From Alphaproteobacteria bacterium (GTDB lineage: Bacteria > Pseudomonadota > Alphaproteobacteria > UBA9219): 64,000 nucleotides of DNA. The stretch lies in assembly GCA_019233975.1 (NCBI GenBank), contig JAFALY010000029.1, forward strand, positions 62,001 through 126,000, written 5' to 3'. Below are positions 34,766 to 44,896 of the stretch, piece after piece (within the stretch, counting starts at the first letter, position 1; each line of letters opens with the position of its first letter). Made by a program: the position numbers and the translations under genes. The notes under the pieces were generated by a model. That model ran no database searches. It was not told the DNA's origin and was given only the letters and a program-made list of their open reading frames with translations.

Positions 34766-35749
34766 ATGCCCCAATCCCGTACTTTCAAGACCATCGGCGT
34801 CATGGTCGGCCTTGATTACATAGGCGACGCGTTGATCAAGCTGCCTTTTTTGCGGGCGCTGCGCCACGCCTTTCCGGATGCTGATATTACCTGGATTACC
34901 AGCAAGGGGCCAACGGCCTATAGCGATTTACTGCGCGAACCAACACGCCATTTAATCGACCAGATCGCCGTGACGCCTGATTGGCTCAACCACCCGAAAG
35001 ATGCGCCGCATTTCGATCTGCTGATCGACACGCGTAACCGTTGGAAACTGGCCATGGCGGCGCGACGGCTGCCGCATGGTGTGTTCCTCAGCCTTGCCTT
35101 GCGTTTCTGGACTTCCGACAGAAGGCCTCCCCTTTTCACGCCCAAGAGACCACACATTGTCGATCGGTTGTTGCAACTGGTTGAACTTGCCTCCGGCACG
35201 CCACCGCAAAGCGGTGGGTCATTGCCGATCGCGGAAAATTTTCGCGCCTTGTCACAAAAGCTTTTGCCGAACGGCCCTGTCTATGTCGGCTTTGCGCCCG
35301 GGGCGGGTAATCCGGTCAAAATATGGCCGCTTGAAAGATTTATCGAGGTTGCGCGGCAACAGGCCGCAGGCGGGCGCATCCCTGTCTTTATGCTGGGGCC
35401 ACAGGAAACCGACTGGCAAAAAACAATCGCCGATGCGTTGCCGCAGGCGCGATTTCCCCTTCAGGATATGGTCACGCTCAGTGGTGGCCAATTGACCGTT
35501 GAACATACGCTTGCCGTCGCCGCACGATTACGCGCCGCCGTGACGAACGACAGCGGGCTGTCGCACATGCTGTCGGCGGTCGATTGTCCGCTGATCAGCC
35601 TTTTCGGTCCCACATCGGCGCGTAAACTGAGCCCGCGTGTGACGCACAGTATCGTGGTGGACGCTTCGCGATTCGGTGCCACGGATATGGAAGCCATTCC
35701 CGTTGACCATGTAGCGGCGATGCTGAACCTGCTGATACAGAACTGCTAG
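34766..35749 (+). CDS. Heptosyltransferase-like glycosyltransferase (GT9)
   Basis: The start at 34766 gives 327 residues; an upstream TTG at 34721 is less likely. The N-terminal Rossmann half opens with GVMVGLDYIGDALIKLPFLRAL, the GxxxGD-x4-P pattern of LPS heptosyltransferases. The C-terminal half has VGFAPGAGNPVKIWPLERF and NDSGLSHMLSA with a conserved GPTS. It probably adds a heptose or related sugar to LPS core; with gmhA nearby this is sensible. Confidence 0.88.
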   Translation: MPQSRTFKTIGVMVGLDYIGDALIKLPFLRALRHAFPDADITWITSKGPTAYSDLLREPTRHLIDQIAVTPDWLNHPKDAPHFDLLIDTRNRWKLAMAARRLPHGVFLSLALRFWTSDRRPPLFTPKRPHIVDRLLQLVELASGTPPQSGGSLPIAENFRALSQKLLPNGPVYVGFAPGAGNPVKIWPLERFIEVARQQAAGGRIPVFMLGPQETDWQKTIADALPQARFPLQDMVTLSGGQLTVEHTLAVAARLRAAVTNDSGLSHMLSAVDCPLISLFGPTSARKLSPRVTHSIVVDASRFGATDMEAIPVDHVAAMLNLLIQNC

Positions 35750-35867
35750 GTTCAAGCTGTCGGGTGTATTGCTGCACTGCACAGCGAGATTGGCGGACAA
35801 GCCCCACCTGTAAACACTTGTTAACACACATGGTTGTAAAATCAGGGGCTTTCTACATGGTCGTTTT

Positions 35868-37574
35868 ATGCCAGCACCACAACATTTGCCATGGGCGAAA
35901 AAATATCCGGCATCGGTCGACTGGTCGGCCCCACTGCCCGACGGACCGCTGACGGACATTCTGGATCGCGCTGCGCGCGACTTTGCCGCCAATCCTGCCA
36001 TCGATTTTATGGGGTCGATCACGACCTATAAGGAACTGGCGTCGCAGGTTGCGCATGCGGCCAAGGGCCTGCAACGCATGGGCGTGAAAAAAGGCGACCG
36101 CGTCGGCATGTTCCTGCCGAACACACCGACCTATGTCATCCTGTATTTTGCCGTTCTGCGTGTCGGCGGCATCGTTGTCAACTTCAACCCGCTTTATGCC
36201 GAACGTGAGATTGAAAAGCAGATCAAAGACAGCGGCTGCACCATTATGGCGACGGTCGATTTGCCGCAATGCCTTGGCAAATTGCAGTCCATGCTTGGCA
36301 CAACCTGCCTGCATAAAATCATCGTGACGCGGATCGAGGATTTGCTGCCGCCTGTGACCGGCTTTCTCTACAGCATCTTCAAACGCAAAGACATTGCCCG
36401 CGTGCCGGATGAAGCCGCCTTTGTGATGTTTGATGTGTTGATGGACAATGACGGCAAGCCGCACGAAGTCGCCATCGACCCGCATCAGGATGTCGCGGTC
36501 CTGCAATATACGGGTGGTACGACCGGCGTGCCCAAAGGCGCCATGCTGACGCATGCCAACCTGATCGCCAACGTTAAACAGTCACAGCTTATCTTTGCAG
36601 GTGTCGCCTGGGGGCAGGAAAGAATGCTGGGCGTTTTGCCCTTCTTCCATGTGTTCGCCATGACGGCGGTGATGAATTTTGCGGTTCTGATCGGTGGTTG
36701 CATCATCATGCTGCCGCGCTTTGATTTAAAACAGACCGTCAAAACCATCCACCAGAAGAAGCCAACCTTGTTTCCTGCCGTGCCGACTATCTATACGGCG
36801 ATCAATCATTACAAAAATCTTGGCCGTTATAATTTGCGGTCGATTAAATATTGTATATCGGGTGGCGCGCCCCTGCCGTTAGAAGTCAAACATGATTTCG
36901 AAAAACTGACAGGTTGTATCGTGGTAGAAGGATATGGGCTGTCGGAAACATCACCCGTCACGCACTGCAACCCGGTTGATGGAGAAAACAAGGCGGGTTC
37001 TATCGGCCTGCCGCTGCCGCAAACAACGGTGGAGATCGTCAGCCTGGATGACCATCAAACTATCTTGCCGCAAGGTGAAACGGGTGAGGTCTGCATTCGC
37101 GGGCCGCAGGTGATGAAAGGTTATTGGCGTCATGCCGAAGAAACCACGCAGGTCATGGACCATTTGCCCGACGGCGGCGTGCGTTTGCACACGGGGGATG
37201 TGGGATATCTGGACCCTGACGGCTATACTTTTATCGTCGACCGGATTAAGGACATGATTATGGCGGGCGGGTTCAAGATTTATCCGCGCAATGTCGAAGA
37301 AGCGATCTATCAAAACCATGCTGTCGAAGAATGCGTGGTGGCGGGCATCCCCGACGCTTATCGCGGGCAAACGGTCAAGGCGTGGATTAAACTGCGTGAA
37401 GGGCATGCCCTCAGCAACGATGCTTTACGCGACTTTTTAAAAGACAAACTTTCGCCGATTGAAATGCCGAAGCAGATAGAATTTCGCGACAGCCTGCCGA
37501 AGACACTGATCGGCAAACTATCGCGTAAACTCATGCTGGAAGACGAAGCAGCGAAGGCTGCGGCCAAGGCTTAA
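35868..37574 (+). CDS. fadD: Long-chain acyl-CoA synthetase FadD
   Basis: The 568-residue adenylate-forming enzyme activates fatty acids to acyl-CoA in two steps via acyl-AMP. Motifs are YTGGTTGVPKGAMLTH (P-loop-like, about 205-220), VEGYGLSETSP and LHTGDVGYLDPDG. Near the end PKTLIGKLSRKLM carries the catalytic lysine. Two C-terminal alanine/lysine-rich residue runs complete it. It is transcribed alone, converging on aroB with overlapping stop regions. Confidence 0.94.
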   Translation: MPAPQHLPWAKKYPASVDWSAPLPDGPLTDILDRAARDFAANPAIDFMGSITTYKELASQVAHAAKGLQRMGVKKGDRVGMFLPNTPTYVILYFAVLRVGGIVVNFNPLYAEREIEKQIKDSGCTIMATVDLPQCLGKLQSMLGTTCLHKIIVTRIEDLLPPVTGFLYSIFKRKDIARVPDEAAFVMFDVLMDNDGKPHEVAIDPHQDVAVLQYTGGTTGVPKGAMLTHANLIANVKQSQLIFAGVAWGQERMLGVLPFFHVFAMTAVMNFAVLIGGCIIMLPRFDLKQTVKTIHQKKPTLFPAVPTIYTAINHYKNLGRYNLRSIKYCISGGAPLPLEVKHDFEKLTGCIVVEGYGLSETSPVTHCNPVDGENKAGSIGLPLPQTTVEIVSLDDHQTILPQGETGEVCIRGPQVMKGYWRHAEETTQVMDHLPDGGVRLHTGDVGYLDPDGYTFIVDRIKDMIMAGGFKIYPRNVEEAIYQNHAVEECVVAGIPDAYRGQTVKAWIKLREGHALSNDALRDFLKDKLSPIEMPKQIEFRDSLPKTLIGKLSRKLMLEDEAAKAAAKA

Positions 37575-38692
37575 GCCGCCAACGCTTCACGCAACACATC
37601 CCTGACAAGATCCTGGTCCACATCGTGGGCCACAAAGCATTGGCCCAACCCGCGCGGCAGAACAAGCGTCATGGCACCCTGTGTCGCCTTTTTATCCTGC
37701 GTCATGGTCTGGACCAGATCATCAATGCTTGCCCCGGTGCGTGGCGGGCTGATGGGCAGGCCGGCTTCCTCGAAATGCGCGGTGACCAAGCCTGCTTCTT
37801 CGGCGCTTACATGGCCCATGCGCTTTGATGTTGCAAAGGCCAACAGGGTGCCGATGGCAACCGCCTCACCATGCAACAAGGTATCGCCGTATCCCGCCGC
37901 CGCCTCCAGCGCATGGCCGAAAGTGTGACCCAAATTCAAAAGCGCGCGCTGACCACGCTCCTTTTCATCCGCGATAACAACCGCCGCCTTGGTGCGGCAA
38001 CTGACGGCAATGGCGTAATCAAGAGCGGCCGGGTCACCTTGCAACACGGCGCTGCTGTTACGGCGGCACCAGTCCAGAAAGACGCGGTCGCCGATCAGAC
38101 TGTATTTCACGATCTCGGCATATCCCGCCAACCTGTGCCGATGCGGCAAGGTTGCGAACGTATCCGTGTCGCTGATGACAAGGCTCGGTTGGGTAAAAGC
38201 ACCCACCATGTTTTTGCCCTGCGGCATGTTGATGCCGGTTTTGCCGCCGACCGAACTGTCGACCTGCGCCAAAAGGGTGGTCGGCATTTGCACATAGTCG
38301 ATGCCGCGCATGTAAAGCGATGCAGCCAATCCGGCCATATCACCCACCACGCCACCGCCCAGGGCGATCACCAGACTGCCGCGGTCCATTTTCTGCTGCA
38401 GCATATGTGTCAGAACCTGTTCCAGCGTCGCAAAGCCTTTGCTGCCCTCGCCATGTGGCACGGCAAGGGTTTGCAAAACCTTGTGCCCGGCGGTTGCCAG
38501 CGCGCGTTCGGTTTTCTCGGCGTAAAGCGGCCCCACCCGATCATCGGTGATAATCAGGCACTGCCGTAACCCCAGGCGCGCCGCGATGGCTTCACCCGAA
38601 CAACCGATCAGATCTGTGCCGATCAGGATGTCGTAGGATGTCGCCGGCATGGACGCCAACGGTACTTCTATGCGTGTGATGGCGTTGCTCAT
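37571..38692 (-). CDS. aroB: 3-dehydroquinate synthase
   Basis: AroB converts DAHP to 3-dehydroquinate, the second shikimate-pathway step, using NAD and zinc. The 373-residue protein shows the conserved [19 protein letters not shown] and FVQ-like [21 protein letters not shown]. The zinc ligands are in the [19 protein letters not shown] region. It overlaps the DAHP synthase gene by four bases (ATGA), so steps one and two are translationally coupled. Confidence 0.96.
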   Translation of the reverse strand: MSNAITRIEVPLASMPATSYDILIGTDLIGCSGEAIAARLGLRQCLIITDDRVGPLYAEKTERALATAGHKVLQTLAVPHGEGSKGFATLEQVLTHMLQQKMDRGSLVIALGGGVVGDMAGLAASLYMRGIDYVQMPTTLLAQVDSSVGGKTGINMPQGKNMVGAFTQPSLVISDTDTFATLPHRHRLAGYAEIVKYSLIGDRVFLDWCRRNSSAVLQGDPAALDYAIAVSCRTKAAVVIADEKERGQRALLNLGHTFGHALEAAAGYGDTLLHGEAVAIGTLLAFATSKRMGHVSAEEAGLVTAHFEEAGLPISPPRTGASIDDLVQTMTQDKKATQGAMTLVLPRGLGQCFVAHDVDQDLVRDVLREALAA

Positions 38693-40101
38693 GCTGCCAG
38701 CTCCCGCGCCTTACGCGCATTTTTCAAATGGTCCGCGACCACAAACGCCAGTTCCAGCGCCTGCGTCGCATTCAGGCGCGGATCGCAATGCGTCTGGTAA
38801 CGTTCGGCCAGATTGTCGACGCCGACGGCTGAGGCGCCGCCCGTGCATTCCGTGACTTCCTGCCCGGTCATTTCCAGATGCATACCACCCGGATGTACGC
38901 CTTCGGCGCGGCAGATGTCAAAGAAGCGACAAACCTCCGTGACAATCGCCTTGAAGTCGCGCGTTTTGTAACCGTTTGTGGCGACATGTGTGTTGCCATG
39001 CATCGGGTCCGAACACCACACGACCGACCGACCGGCTGAGCGTACCGCGCGCAGCAGCGGCGCCAGATGCGTGTTGATCTTCTCGGCCCCCATGCGCGTG
39101 ATGAGGGTCAGACGCCCCGGCTCATTGCGCGGGTTCAGGATGTCGATCAGGCGCAGCAGATCATCGGCCTGCAGGCTCGGCCCGCATTTCAGGCCGATGG
39201 GGTTGGCAATACCGCGCATGAACTCGACATGCGCGCCATCAATCTGACGGGTGCGATCGCCGATCCACAACATATGCGCGGACAGGTCATAAGGCGCACC
39301 TGTACCGTCATCGACGCGGGTCAGGGCTTCTTCGTAGGGCAGCAACAACGCTTCGTGCGATGTGAAGAAATCCGTTTCACGAATTTCGGCGGAAGTCTCA
39401 GCCGTAATGTTGCACGCTGCCATAAAACCCAGAGACTCGCCGATTTGGTCAGCCAACGTACGGTATCGCTCCCCCTGCAGGCTGTTGCCCACGAAATGCA
39501 GGTTCCAGTCATGCACCTGATGTAAATCGGCATAACCGCCCTGCGCCAGCGCGCGCAGCAGGTTCAGGGTCGATGCCGATTGGTAATACATCTGCATCAT
39601 GCGTTCGGGGTTGGGCAGGCGCGCTTCGAATGTAAAATCCAGACCGTTGACGCTGTCACCGCGATAGCTGGGCAGGGTGATATCGCCGCGCTTTTCCAGA
39701 TCGTCCGAACGCGGTTTTGAGAATTGCCCCGCCATGCGACCGATTTTGACGACCGGCGTGCCGCCGCCAAAGGTCAGAACAACCGCCATCTGCATAATCA
39801 TGCGGAACGTGTCGCGGATATGATTGGCTGAAAATTCGGCAAAGCTTTCGGCGCAATCACCGCCCTGAAACAGGAAGGCTTCGCCCGCCGCAACCTTGGC
39901 CAGTTTTTTCTTGAGGCGTCTCGCCTCGCCGGAAAAAACCAGCGGCGGCATGCGGGATAGTTTTTCTTCCACCTGACGCAACGCTTCGGGGTCGGCATAG
40001 GTGGGTTGTTGTTTGGCCGGTTTGGTGCGGTGGCTGGCCGGGCTCCAGGCGGAATTTCTACCCGCGTTGTTGTGGTTGAAAGGGGTTATGTGCGCAGTCA
40101 T
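38689..40101 (-). CDS. aroG: Class II DAHP synthase
   Basis: The enzyme condenses phosphoenolpyruvate and erythrose-4-phosphate to DAHP, the entry to aromatic amino acid synthesis. At 470 residues it is the plant/mycobacterial class II type: [24 protein letters not shown], and the late [12 protein letters not shown] and [19 protein letters not shown] Cys and a His in those motifs are metal ligands in the family. A 28-residue aromatic-rich leader peptide lies upstream. Confidence 0.96.
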   Translation of the reverse strand: MTAHITPFNHNNAGRNSAWSPASHRTKPAKQQPTYADPEALRQVEEKLSRMPPLVFSGEARRLKKKLAKVAAGEAFLFQGGDCAESFAEFSANHIRDTFRMIMQMAVVLTFGGGTPVVKIGRMAGQFSKPRSDDLEKRGDITLPSYRGDSVNGLDFTFEARLPNPERMMQMYYQSASTLNLLRALAQGGYADLHQVHDWNLHFVGNSLQGERYRTLADQIGESLGFMAACNITAETSAEIRETDFFTSHEALLLPYEEALTRVDDGTGAPYDLSAHMLWIGDRTRQIDGAHVEFMRGIANPIGLKCGPSLQADDLLRLIDILNPRNEPGRLTLITRMGAEKINTHLAPLLRAVRSAGRSVVWCSDPMHGNTHVATNGYKTRDFKAIVTEVCRFFDICRAEGVHPGGMHLEMTGQEVTECTGGASAVGVDNLAERYQTHCDPRLNATQALELAFVVADHLKNARKARELAA

Positions 40102-40192
40102 AAGGCATTTCTTTCGTGAAACGGGTTACGGAAGCCTTTCGGGGCGGTCCGGCAAAATCTGATAACGATGTAAGGATGAAATGCGTGCGTAT

Positions 40193-40249
40193 GTTCCGGT
40201 TATGACCGGAACCAATAGGAATAAAAAAACGCGCCCCAAACTTGAGACG
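40193..40249 (-). promoter_or_regulatory. Candidate attenuator hairpins of the aroG leader
   Basis: On the minus strand CGTCTC pairs with GGGGCG (40249-40244 with 40237-40232, two G-T pairs), followed by seven T residues (40229-40223). Further on GTTCCGGT pairs perfectly with ACCGGAAC across a CATA loop (40212-40193), spanning the leader stop codon. The first looks like a terminator placed inside the leader peptide gene, the second like a competing structure. An alternative fold was not computed. Confidence 0.5.
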
Positions 40250-40286
40250 TGCGAGCCGTGGTGAATTGGCTGTTACGCTTTTCCAT
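40200..40286 (-). CDS. Aromatic-rich leader peptide of aroG
   Basis: A 28-residue peptide beginning MEKRNSQF ends VWGAFFYSYWFRS. Seven of residues 17-26 are Trp, Phe or Tyr, an enrichment typical of attenuation leaders sensing aromatic amino acids. No ribosome site precedes the ATG. A TTGTCA (40322-40317) and TACGGT (40299-40294) with 17-base spacing would start transcription at or beside the ATG itself, giving a leaderless peptide, as reported for trpL in rhizobia. Its stop lies 98 bases before aroG. Confidence 0.75.
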   Translation of the reverse strand: MEKRNSQFTTARTSQVWGAFFYSYWFRS

Positions 40287-40293
40287 GGTCGAA

Positions 40294-40322
40294 ACCGTAA
40301 CATGTGTTTTTTAGAGTGACAA
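40294..40322 (-). promoter_or_regulatory. Candidate aroG-aroB promoter
   Basis: TTGTCA at 40322-40317 and TACGGT at 40299-40294 are 17 bases apart on the minus strand. The -35 is good, the -10 moderate. Predicted start of transcription is near 40287, adjoining the leader peptide ATG. Confidence 0.45.
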
Positions 40323-40382
40323 CCCTCTTTTTAGTCGCGCACTTATTTTGACATTCCCCTTGTACCCAAGGGCCTTTATGAT

Positions 40383-41051
40383 ATGCGCATGACGCATGAA
40401 CCGCAAAAACCCGCGACGGATTATTTCACGGCCAATCTGGCCGACGGACTGCCGTACAGAATCCGCAAAACGGTCCTGATTGTTTTTTTTGATGCACAGG
40501 GTCGCGTGTTTATCGGGCTGGATGCCAAACGCCATGTGTGGGATCTGCCGCAGGGCGGCATCAACAAGGGCGAAACAATCGAACAGGCTTTTTATCGCGA
40601 AGCCCGCGAAGAAGTGGGGCTAGAGGCAGTCGCGCTTCGTGTACTCGGCGGATTGCCGCACCCTTATTTCTTTGAATTCCATGATAAGGGCATGAACCGC
40701 AAATGGGCGGGCAAGGCGTTGGCTGTTGTTGCTGCGCTTGTACCGGATGTGCAGGCCATCGACCTGAACGCCGGTCACGACCATGAAGGGCAAGCCTTTA
40801 CCCGCCACGGGTTTGATGCCATTGATGCCCTGCTTGCCGAAGGCAGTCTGTTTCATCAGGCCGTCCCCGCCGACCGTTTCGGGATTTATCATGATGTGCT
40901 GACATCCCTGCGACCCGTCGCGGCGGCTTTGGCTAACGGCAGTTCGGGCACAGGTATCCTGCCCGCGATCGCTCTGAACAAGATGGAGTTTTGGCAGGCT
41001 GCAGTTCCCCAGTGCGGGGGCGTTGTGAGCGGCGTTGTCGAACGGACGTAA
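40383..41051 (+). CDS. rppH: RNA pyrophosphohydrolase RppH
   Basis: RppH removes pyrophosphate from 5'-triphosphorylated mRNA and starts RNase E decay. The 222-residue protein carries a complete Nudix box, GGINKGETIEQAFYREAREE followed by VGL. WDLPQGG before it and R-x-Y-like contacts are present. About 50 residues extend beyond the usual 160-residue RppH, with a Gly/Ser-rich linker. The start is an ATG at 40383; one two codons later (40389) is equally possible. Confidence 0.88.
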   Translation: MRMTHEPQKPATDYFTANLADGLPYRIRKTVLIVFFDAQGRVFIGLDAKRHVWDLPQGGINKGETIEQAFYREAREEVGLEAVALRVLGGLPHPYFFEFHDKGMNRKWAGKALAVVAALVPDVQAIDLNAGHDHEGQAFTRHGFDAIDALLAEGSLFHQAVPADRFGIYHDVLTSLRPVAAALANGSSGTGILPAIALNKMEFWQAAVPQCGGVVSGVVERT

Positions 41052-41114
41052 TAGGGGGGTGACCTGCCTTTCAGCCGGGTTGGTTATTTTTCTGTGCCTT
41101 TCCGCCCCCTAACC

Positions 41115-41146
41115 CATTGCAGACGCGAAATTATGCCCTATATAGA
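41115..41146 (+). promoter_or_regulatory. Candidate heat-shock (sigma-32) promoter of dnaK
   Basis: CATTGCAG is followed after 13 bases by CCCTATATA, close to the alphaproteobacterial RpoH pattern (CTTG... then CCTATAT). It lies about 75 bases before the dnaK ATG. Confidence 0.5.
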
Positions 41147-41221
41147 CAGTAAGATTGCATAGAAGGTCACGGCTGCCTTCTCCACCCCAAAGCCGCTAAA
41201 ACATGTAAAGGATTGAAAAAT

Positions 41222-43162
41222 ATGGCAAAAGTTATCGGTATCGATTTGGGCACAACCAATTCATGCGTCGCCGTCATGGAAGGCGGTACGGCAAAGGTTA
41301 TCCCGAACGCCGAAGGGGGAAACACGACCCCGTCCATCGTCGCCATTACGAATTCGGGCGAAAGACTGGTTGGCCAGTCCGCCAAACGTCAGGCGGTTAC
41401 GAACTATACGAACACCATTTTCGCGGTTAAGCGCCTTATCGGCCGCCGCTTTGATGATCAGATGGTGCAAAAAGACATCGGCTTGATGCCCTACAAGATT
41501 GTCCGCAACGGCAATGGCGACGCCTGGGTCGAAGCCTCCGGCAAGAATTACAGCCCGTCCGAAATCTCGGCCTTCATTCTGACCAAGATGAAGGAAACCG
41601 CCGAAGCCTATCTGGGTGAAAAAGTAACGCAGGCTGTCATCACGGTCCCCGCTTACTTTAACGACAGCCAGCGTCAGGCGACCAAGGATGCGGGTAAGAT
41701 CGCGGGTCTGGAAGTTTTGCGTATCATCAATGAACCGACCGCCGCCGCGCTTGCCTATGGCATGGAAAAGAAAAAGTCCGGCACGGTCGCGATTTATGAT
41801 TTGGGTGGTGGCACCTTCGACGTATCCGTGCTTGAAATCGGCGACGGCGTGTTCGAAGTGAAGTCAACCAACGGCGACACTTTCCTGGGCGGTGAAGATT
41901 TCGACACCCGCGTCATGGACTTCCTGTGTGACGAATTCAAGCGCGAACAGGGCATCGACCTGCGTCAGGATCGCCTCGCGCTGCAACGCCTGAAGGAAGC
42001 CGCCGAAAAGGCGAAGATCGAGCTTTCATCTGCCATGCAGACCGAAGTGAACCTGCCCTTTATCACGGCGGACCAGACCGGGCCGAAGCATCTCAGCATC
42101 AAGCTGACGCGCGCCAAGCTCGAAGCGCTTGTTGAAGATCTGGTTCAACGCACAATCGAACCGTGCAAGCTGGCGTTGAAGGATGCCGGTTTGAAGGCCA
42201 GCGAAGTTGATGAAGTCATTTTGGTCGGCGGCATGACCCGTATGCCGAAGATCATGGAAACGGTGAAGGAATTCTTTGGCCGTGAACCGCATCGCGGCGT
42301 CAACCCCGACGAAGTGGTGGCCGTCGGTGCCGCCATTCAGGCGGGCGTTTTAAAGGGTGACGTGAAGGACGTTCTGTTGCTCGACGTGACACCGCTGTCG
42401 CTTGGCATTGAAACGCTGGGCGGTGTTTTCACGCGCCTGATCGACCGCAACACGACCATTCCGACGAAGAAGAGCCAGGTCTTTTCAACGGCGGAAGACA
42501 ATCAGAATGCCGTGACCATTCGCGTATTTCAGGGCGAACGTGAAATGGCGGCAGATAACAAATTGCTGGGCCAGTTTGACCTGGTCGGCATCCCGCCCGC
42601 CCCGCGCGGCGTGCCGCAGGTCGAAGTTACCTTTGACATCGACGCGAACGGTATCGTCAGCGTGACCGCAAAGGACAAGGCGACCGGCAAGGAACAGCAA
42701 ATCCGTATTCAGGCGTCAGGCGGCCTGTCGGATGCCGACATTCAGCGCATGGTCAAAGAAGCCGAAGCGAACGCGAGCGAAGATAAAAAGCGCCGCGAAG
42801 CGGTTGATGCCCGCAATCAGGCGGACGGCCTCATCCACACGGCGGAAAAGACGCTGAAGGATCTAGGTGACAAAGTCGCCGCCGCCGACCGCAGCGCGGT
42901 CGAAGGTGCGATTGCTGACCTGCGCGGCGTGATCGACTCGGGTGACGCATCGATGATCCGCACAAAATCTGAAGCGCTCGCGCAAGTGTCGATGAAGCTC
43001 GGTGAGCAATTGTACAAGGACCAGCAGGGCGCCTCGGCCGCCGGTGCGGCGGCAGGTGCTGCGGGTGCCGATGCTGGCACCGGTGCTTCACAGGCCGAAC
43101 CAGGCGTCGTCGATGCTGAGTTCAGCGAGGTCAAAGACGACAAAAAGAGCGGCACGGTCTAA
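41222..43162 (+). CDS. dnaK: Molecular chaperone DnaK
   Basis: The 646-residue Hsp70 starts at the ATG at 41222 (AAAGGA upstream), not the in-frame TTG at 41213. It has the ATPase signatures [31 protein letters not shown] and [14 protein letters not shown]. The substrate-binding domain contains [17 protein letters not shown]. It ends in an Ala/Gly-rich lid and an acidic terminus of the EEVD-like type ([11 protein letters not shown]). It works with DnaJ encoded 520 bases downstream and GrpE 7 kb upstream. Confidence 0.98.
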   Translation: MAKVIGIDLGTTNSCVAVMEGGTAKVIPNAEGGNTTPSIVAITNSGERLVGQSAKRQAVTNYTNTIFAVKRLIGRRFDDQMVQKDIGLMPYKIVRNGNGDAWVEASGKNYSPSEISAFILTKMKETAEAYLGEKVTQAVITVPAYFNDSQRQATKDAGKIAGLEVLRIINEPTAAALAYGMEKKKSGTVAIYDLGGGTFDVSVLEIGDGVFEVKSTNGDTFLGGEDFDTRVMDFLCDEFKREQGIDLRQDRLALQRLKEAAEKAKIELSSAMQTEVNLPFITADQTGPKHLSIKLTRAKLEALVEDLVQRTIEPCKLALKDAGLKASEVDEVILVGGMTRMPKIMETVKEFFGREPHRGVNPDEVVAVGAAIQAGVLKGDVKDVLLLDVTPLSLGIETLGGVFTRLIDRNTTIPTKKSQVFSTAEDNQNAVTIRVFQGEREMAADNKLLGQFDLVGIPPAPRGVPQVEVTFDIDANGIVSVTAKDKATGKEQQIRIQASGGLSDADIQRMVKEAEANASEDKKRREAVDARNQADGLIHTAEKTLKDLGDKVAAADRSAVEGAIADLRGVIDSGDASMIRTKSEALAQVSMKLGEQLYKDQQGASAAGAAAGAAGADAGTGASQAEPGVVDAEFSEVKDDKKSGTV

Positions 43163-43184
43163 GACCTGACGTGATGGGGTGCGC

Positions 43185-43685
43185 ATGACCGCGGAAGCTA
43201 CGCCTTTTTTTACGCGGCATGGGCACCAGATCATCCCGGCCGCCGATGCGTTGATCAAGCCGCGTCGCGGCGTGTTTGTTCTGGCGCGGGCGGGTGATGC
43301 GGTTGTGCTGGCGCTCCAATCCTTTGCCAATGGTTTCTGGGAAATGCCGGGCGGCGGCGTCGAAGCGGGTGAAAACCCTGACGACGCCATGCGCCGTGAA
43401 TGGGCCGAGGAAACGGGTATCGACATCGCGCCCTTAAAACCAACAGGGCAGACTTACACCCACACGCGCGGTTATTATGCAGAAGATGTGAATGAGTTCT
43501 GGGTCTATGACCAGACCTTCCACCTTTGTGACTATGACGCACGCGTGGATGCGAACAAATCATGGATCAATCCCGAAGGTGACGAAACCGCATGGTTTCC
43601 TGTCACGGCCTTGGCGGGTATAAAGATTAATCGCGCACACTGGTTGGCGTTTCGCAACCTGATGCCGGAATTACAGGGGGCCTGA
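43185..43685 (+). CDS. Nudix hydrolase
   Basis: The ATG at 43185 is chosen over a GTG two codons earlier, since GGGG stands five bases before it. The 166-residue protein has the Nudix box GGGVEAGENPDDAMRREWAE plus ETGID, where two Glu bind the metal. It lies between dnaK and dnaJ, co-directional, and overlaps the dnaJ start by one base. The substrate is unknown; housekeeping nucleotide clean-up or ADP-ribose cleavage are options. Confidence 0.85.
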   Translation: MTAEATPFFTRHGHQIIPAADALIKPRRGVFVLARAGDAVVLALQSFANGFWEMPGGGVEAGENPDDAMRREWAEETGIDIAPLKPTGQTYTHTRGYYAEDVNEFWVYDQTFHLCDYDARVDANKSWINPEGDETAWFPVTALAGIKINRAHWLAFRNLMPELQGA

Positions 43686-44821
43686 TGGCGAAGGCGGATT
43701 ATTACCAAACCCTGGGTGTGGCCAAAACGGCGTCGGCGGATGAGCTGAAAAAGGCCTATCGCAAGATGGCCATGCAATATCACCCGGACCGCAATCACGG
43801 CAACCCGGAAGCGGAACACAAATTCAAGGAAATCAACGAAGCCTATGATGTGTTGCGCGACGAACAACGCCGCGCTGCCTATGACCGTTTTGGCCATGCG
43901 GCGTTTGAACAAGGTGGTGCAGGCGGCTTTGGCGGATTTGAATTCGGCGCGGGTTTTGCGGATATTTTCGATGAAATGTTTGGCGAAATTCTGGGCGGCG
44001 GCGTGGGCGGTCGTCGTGGCAACGGACAGGGCGCCGCGCGCGGCGCTGACTTACGCTATGACCTCGACATCACGCTTGAGGAAGCGTTCCGCGGCGCGGA
44101 TAAAGAAATCCATGTCGTGAATTCCGTCGCCTGTGATGACTGCAAAGGGTCGGGGGCTGCTGCCGGTTCGCAACCTATCGAATGCACCATGTGCCGTGGC
44201 ATGGGCCGGGTGCGGGCGCAGCAAGGGTTCTTTACGATCGAACGCGCCTGTCCCACCTGTCAGGGTGCCGGGCGCGTTATTCAATCACCATGCCGCAAAT
44301 GCGCGGGGCAGGGGCGCGTGCGTCAGGAGCGCACTTTGTCGGTCAGCATCCCGGCGGGCGTCGAAGACGGCACGCGTATTCGCCTGAGCGGCGAGGGTGA
44401 AGCGGGCGCGCGCGGCGGTCATGCGGGTGACCTGTATGTCATTATGGCGATCCAACAACACCCCATATTCCAGCGTGACGGCGCCAATCTGTTCTGTCGT
44501 GCGCCGGTGCCGATGGTCGACGCGACGCTGGGGGGTGCGATACAGGTGCCGATGATCGAAGGCGCCATGACAGAAATGAAAATCGACGCGGGTTCCCAAT
44601 CGGGACAGCGTATCCGTCTGCGTGGCAAAGGCATGTCGATTTTGCGCAGTACGTCGCGTGGCGATATGTATGTGGAACTGGCCATTGAAACACCGGTCAA
44701 CCTGAACAAAAAACAAAAAGAACTGTTGCGTGAGTTTGCCGAGGCGGGCGAAGCCGAGAAAACCCAACCCGAATATCACGGGTTCCTCAGCAAGGTTAAA
44801 AAACTGATGGGGCAGAGGTAG
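43685..44821 (+). CDS. dnaJ: Co-chaperone DnaJ
   Basis: The 378-residue Hsp40 has the J domain with HPD at 33-35. A glycine/phenylalanine region follows (GGAGGFGGFEFGAG), then four zinc-finger repeats: CDDCKGSG, CTMCRGMG, CPTCQGAG and CRKCAGQG. The C-terminal substrate-binding domains complete it. It delivers clients to DnaK and stimulates its ATPase. It starts one base inside the Nudix stop. Confidence 0.97.
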   Translation: MAKADYYQTLGVAKTASADELKKAYRKMAMQYHPDRNHGNPEAEHKFKEINEAYDVLRDEQRRAAYDRFGHAAFEQGGAGGFGGFEFGAGFADIFDEMFGEILGGGVGGRRGNGQGAARGADLRYDLDITLEEAFRGADKEIHVVNSVACDDCKGSGAAAGSQPIECTMCRGMGRVRAQQGFFTIERACPTCQGAGRVIQSPCRKCAGQGRVRQERTLSVSIPAGVEDGTRIRLSGEGEAGARGGHAGDLYVIMAIQQHPIFQRDGANLFCRAPVPMVDATLGGAIQVPMIEGAMTEMKIDAGSQSGQRIRLRGKGMSILRSTSRGDMYVELAIETPVNLNKKQKELLREFAEAGEAEKTQPEYHGFLSKVKKLMGQR

Positions 44822-44828
44822 GGCTAAT

Positions 44829-44884
44829 CGGGGGCTATCGTTTCTCCTGCGGAATTATCTGGCCGAATCAGAGAAAAAGCCCCT
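44829..44884. other. Long inverted repeat after dnaJ
   Basis: GGGGCTATCGTTTCTC and GAGAAAAAGCCCC pair imperfectly across about 24 bases. No T-run follows, so it is at best a weak terminator for the dnaK-dnaJ transcript; it ends 13 bases before the next start codon. Confidence 0.35.
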
Positions 44885-44896
44885 AGAATCACGCCC

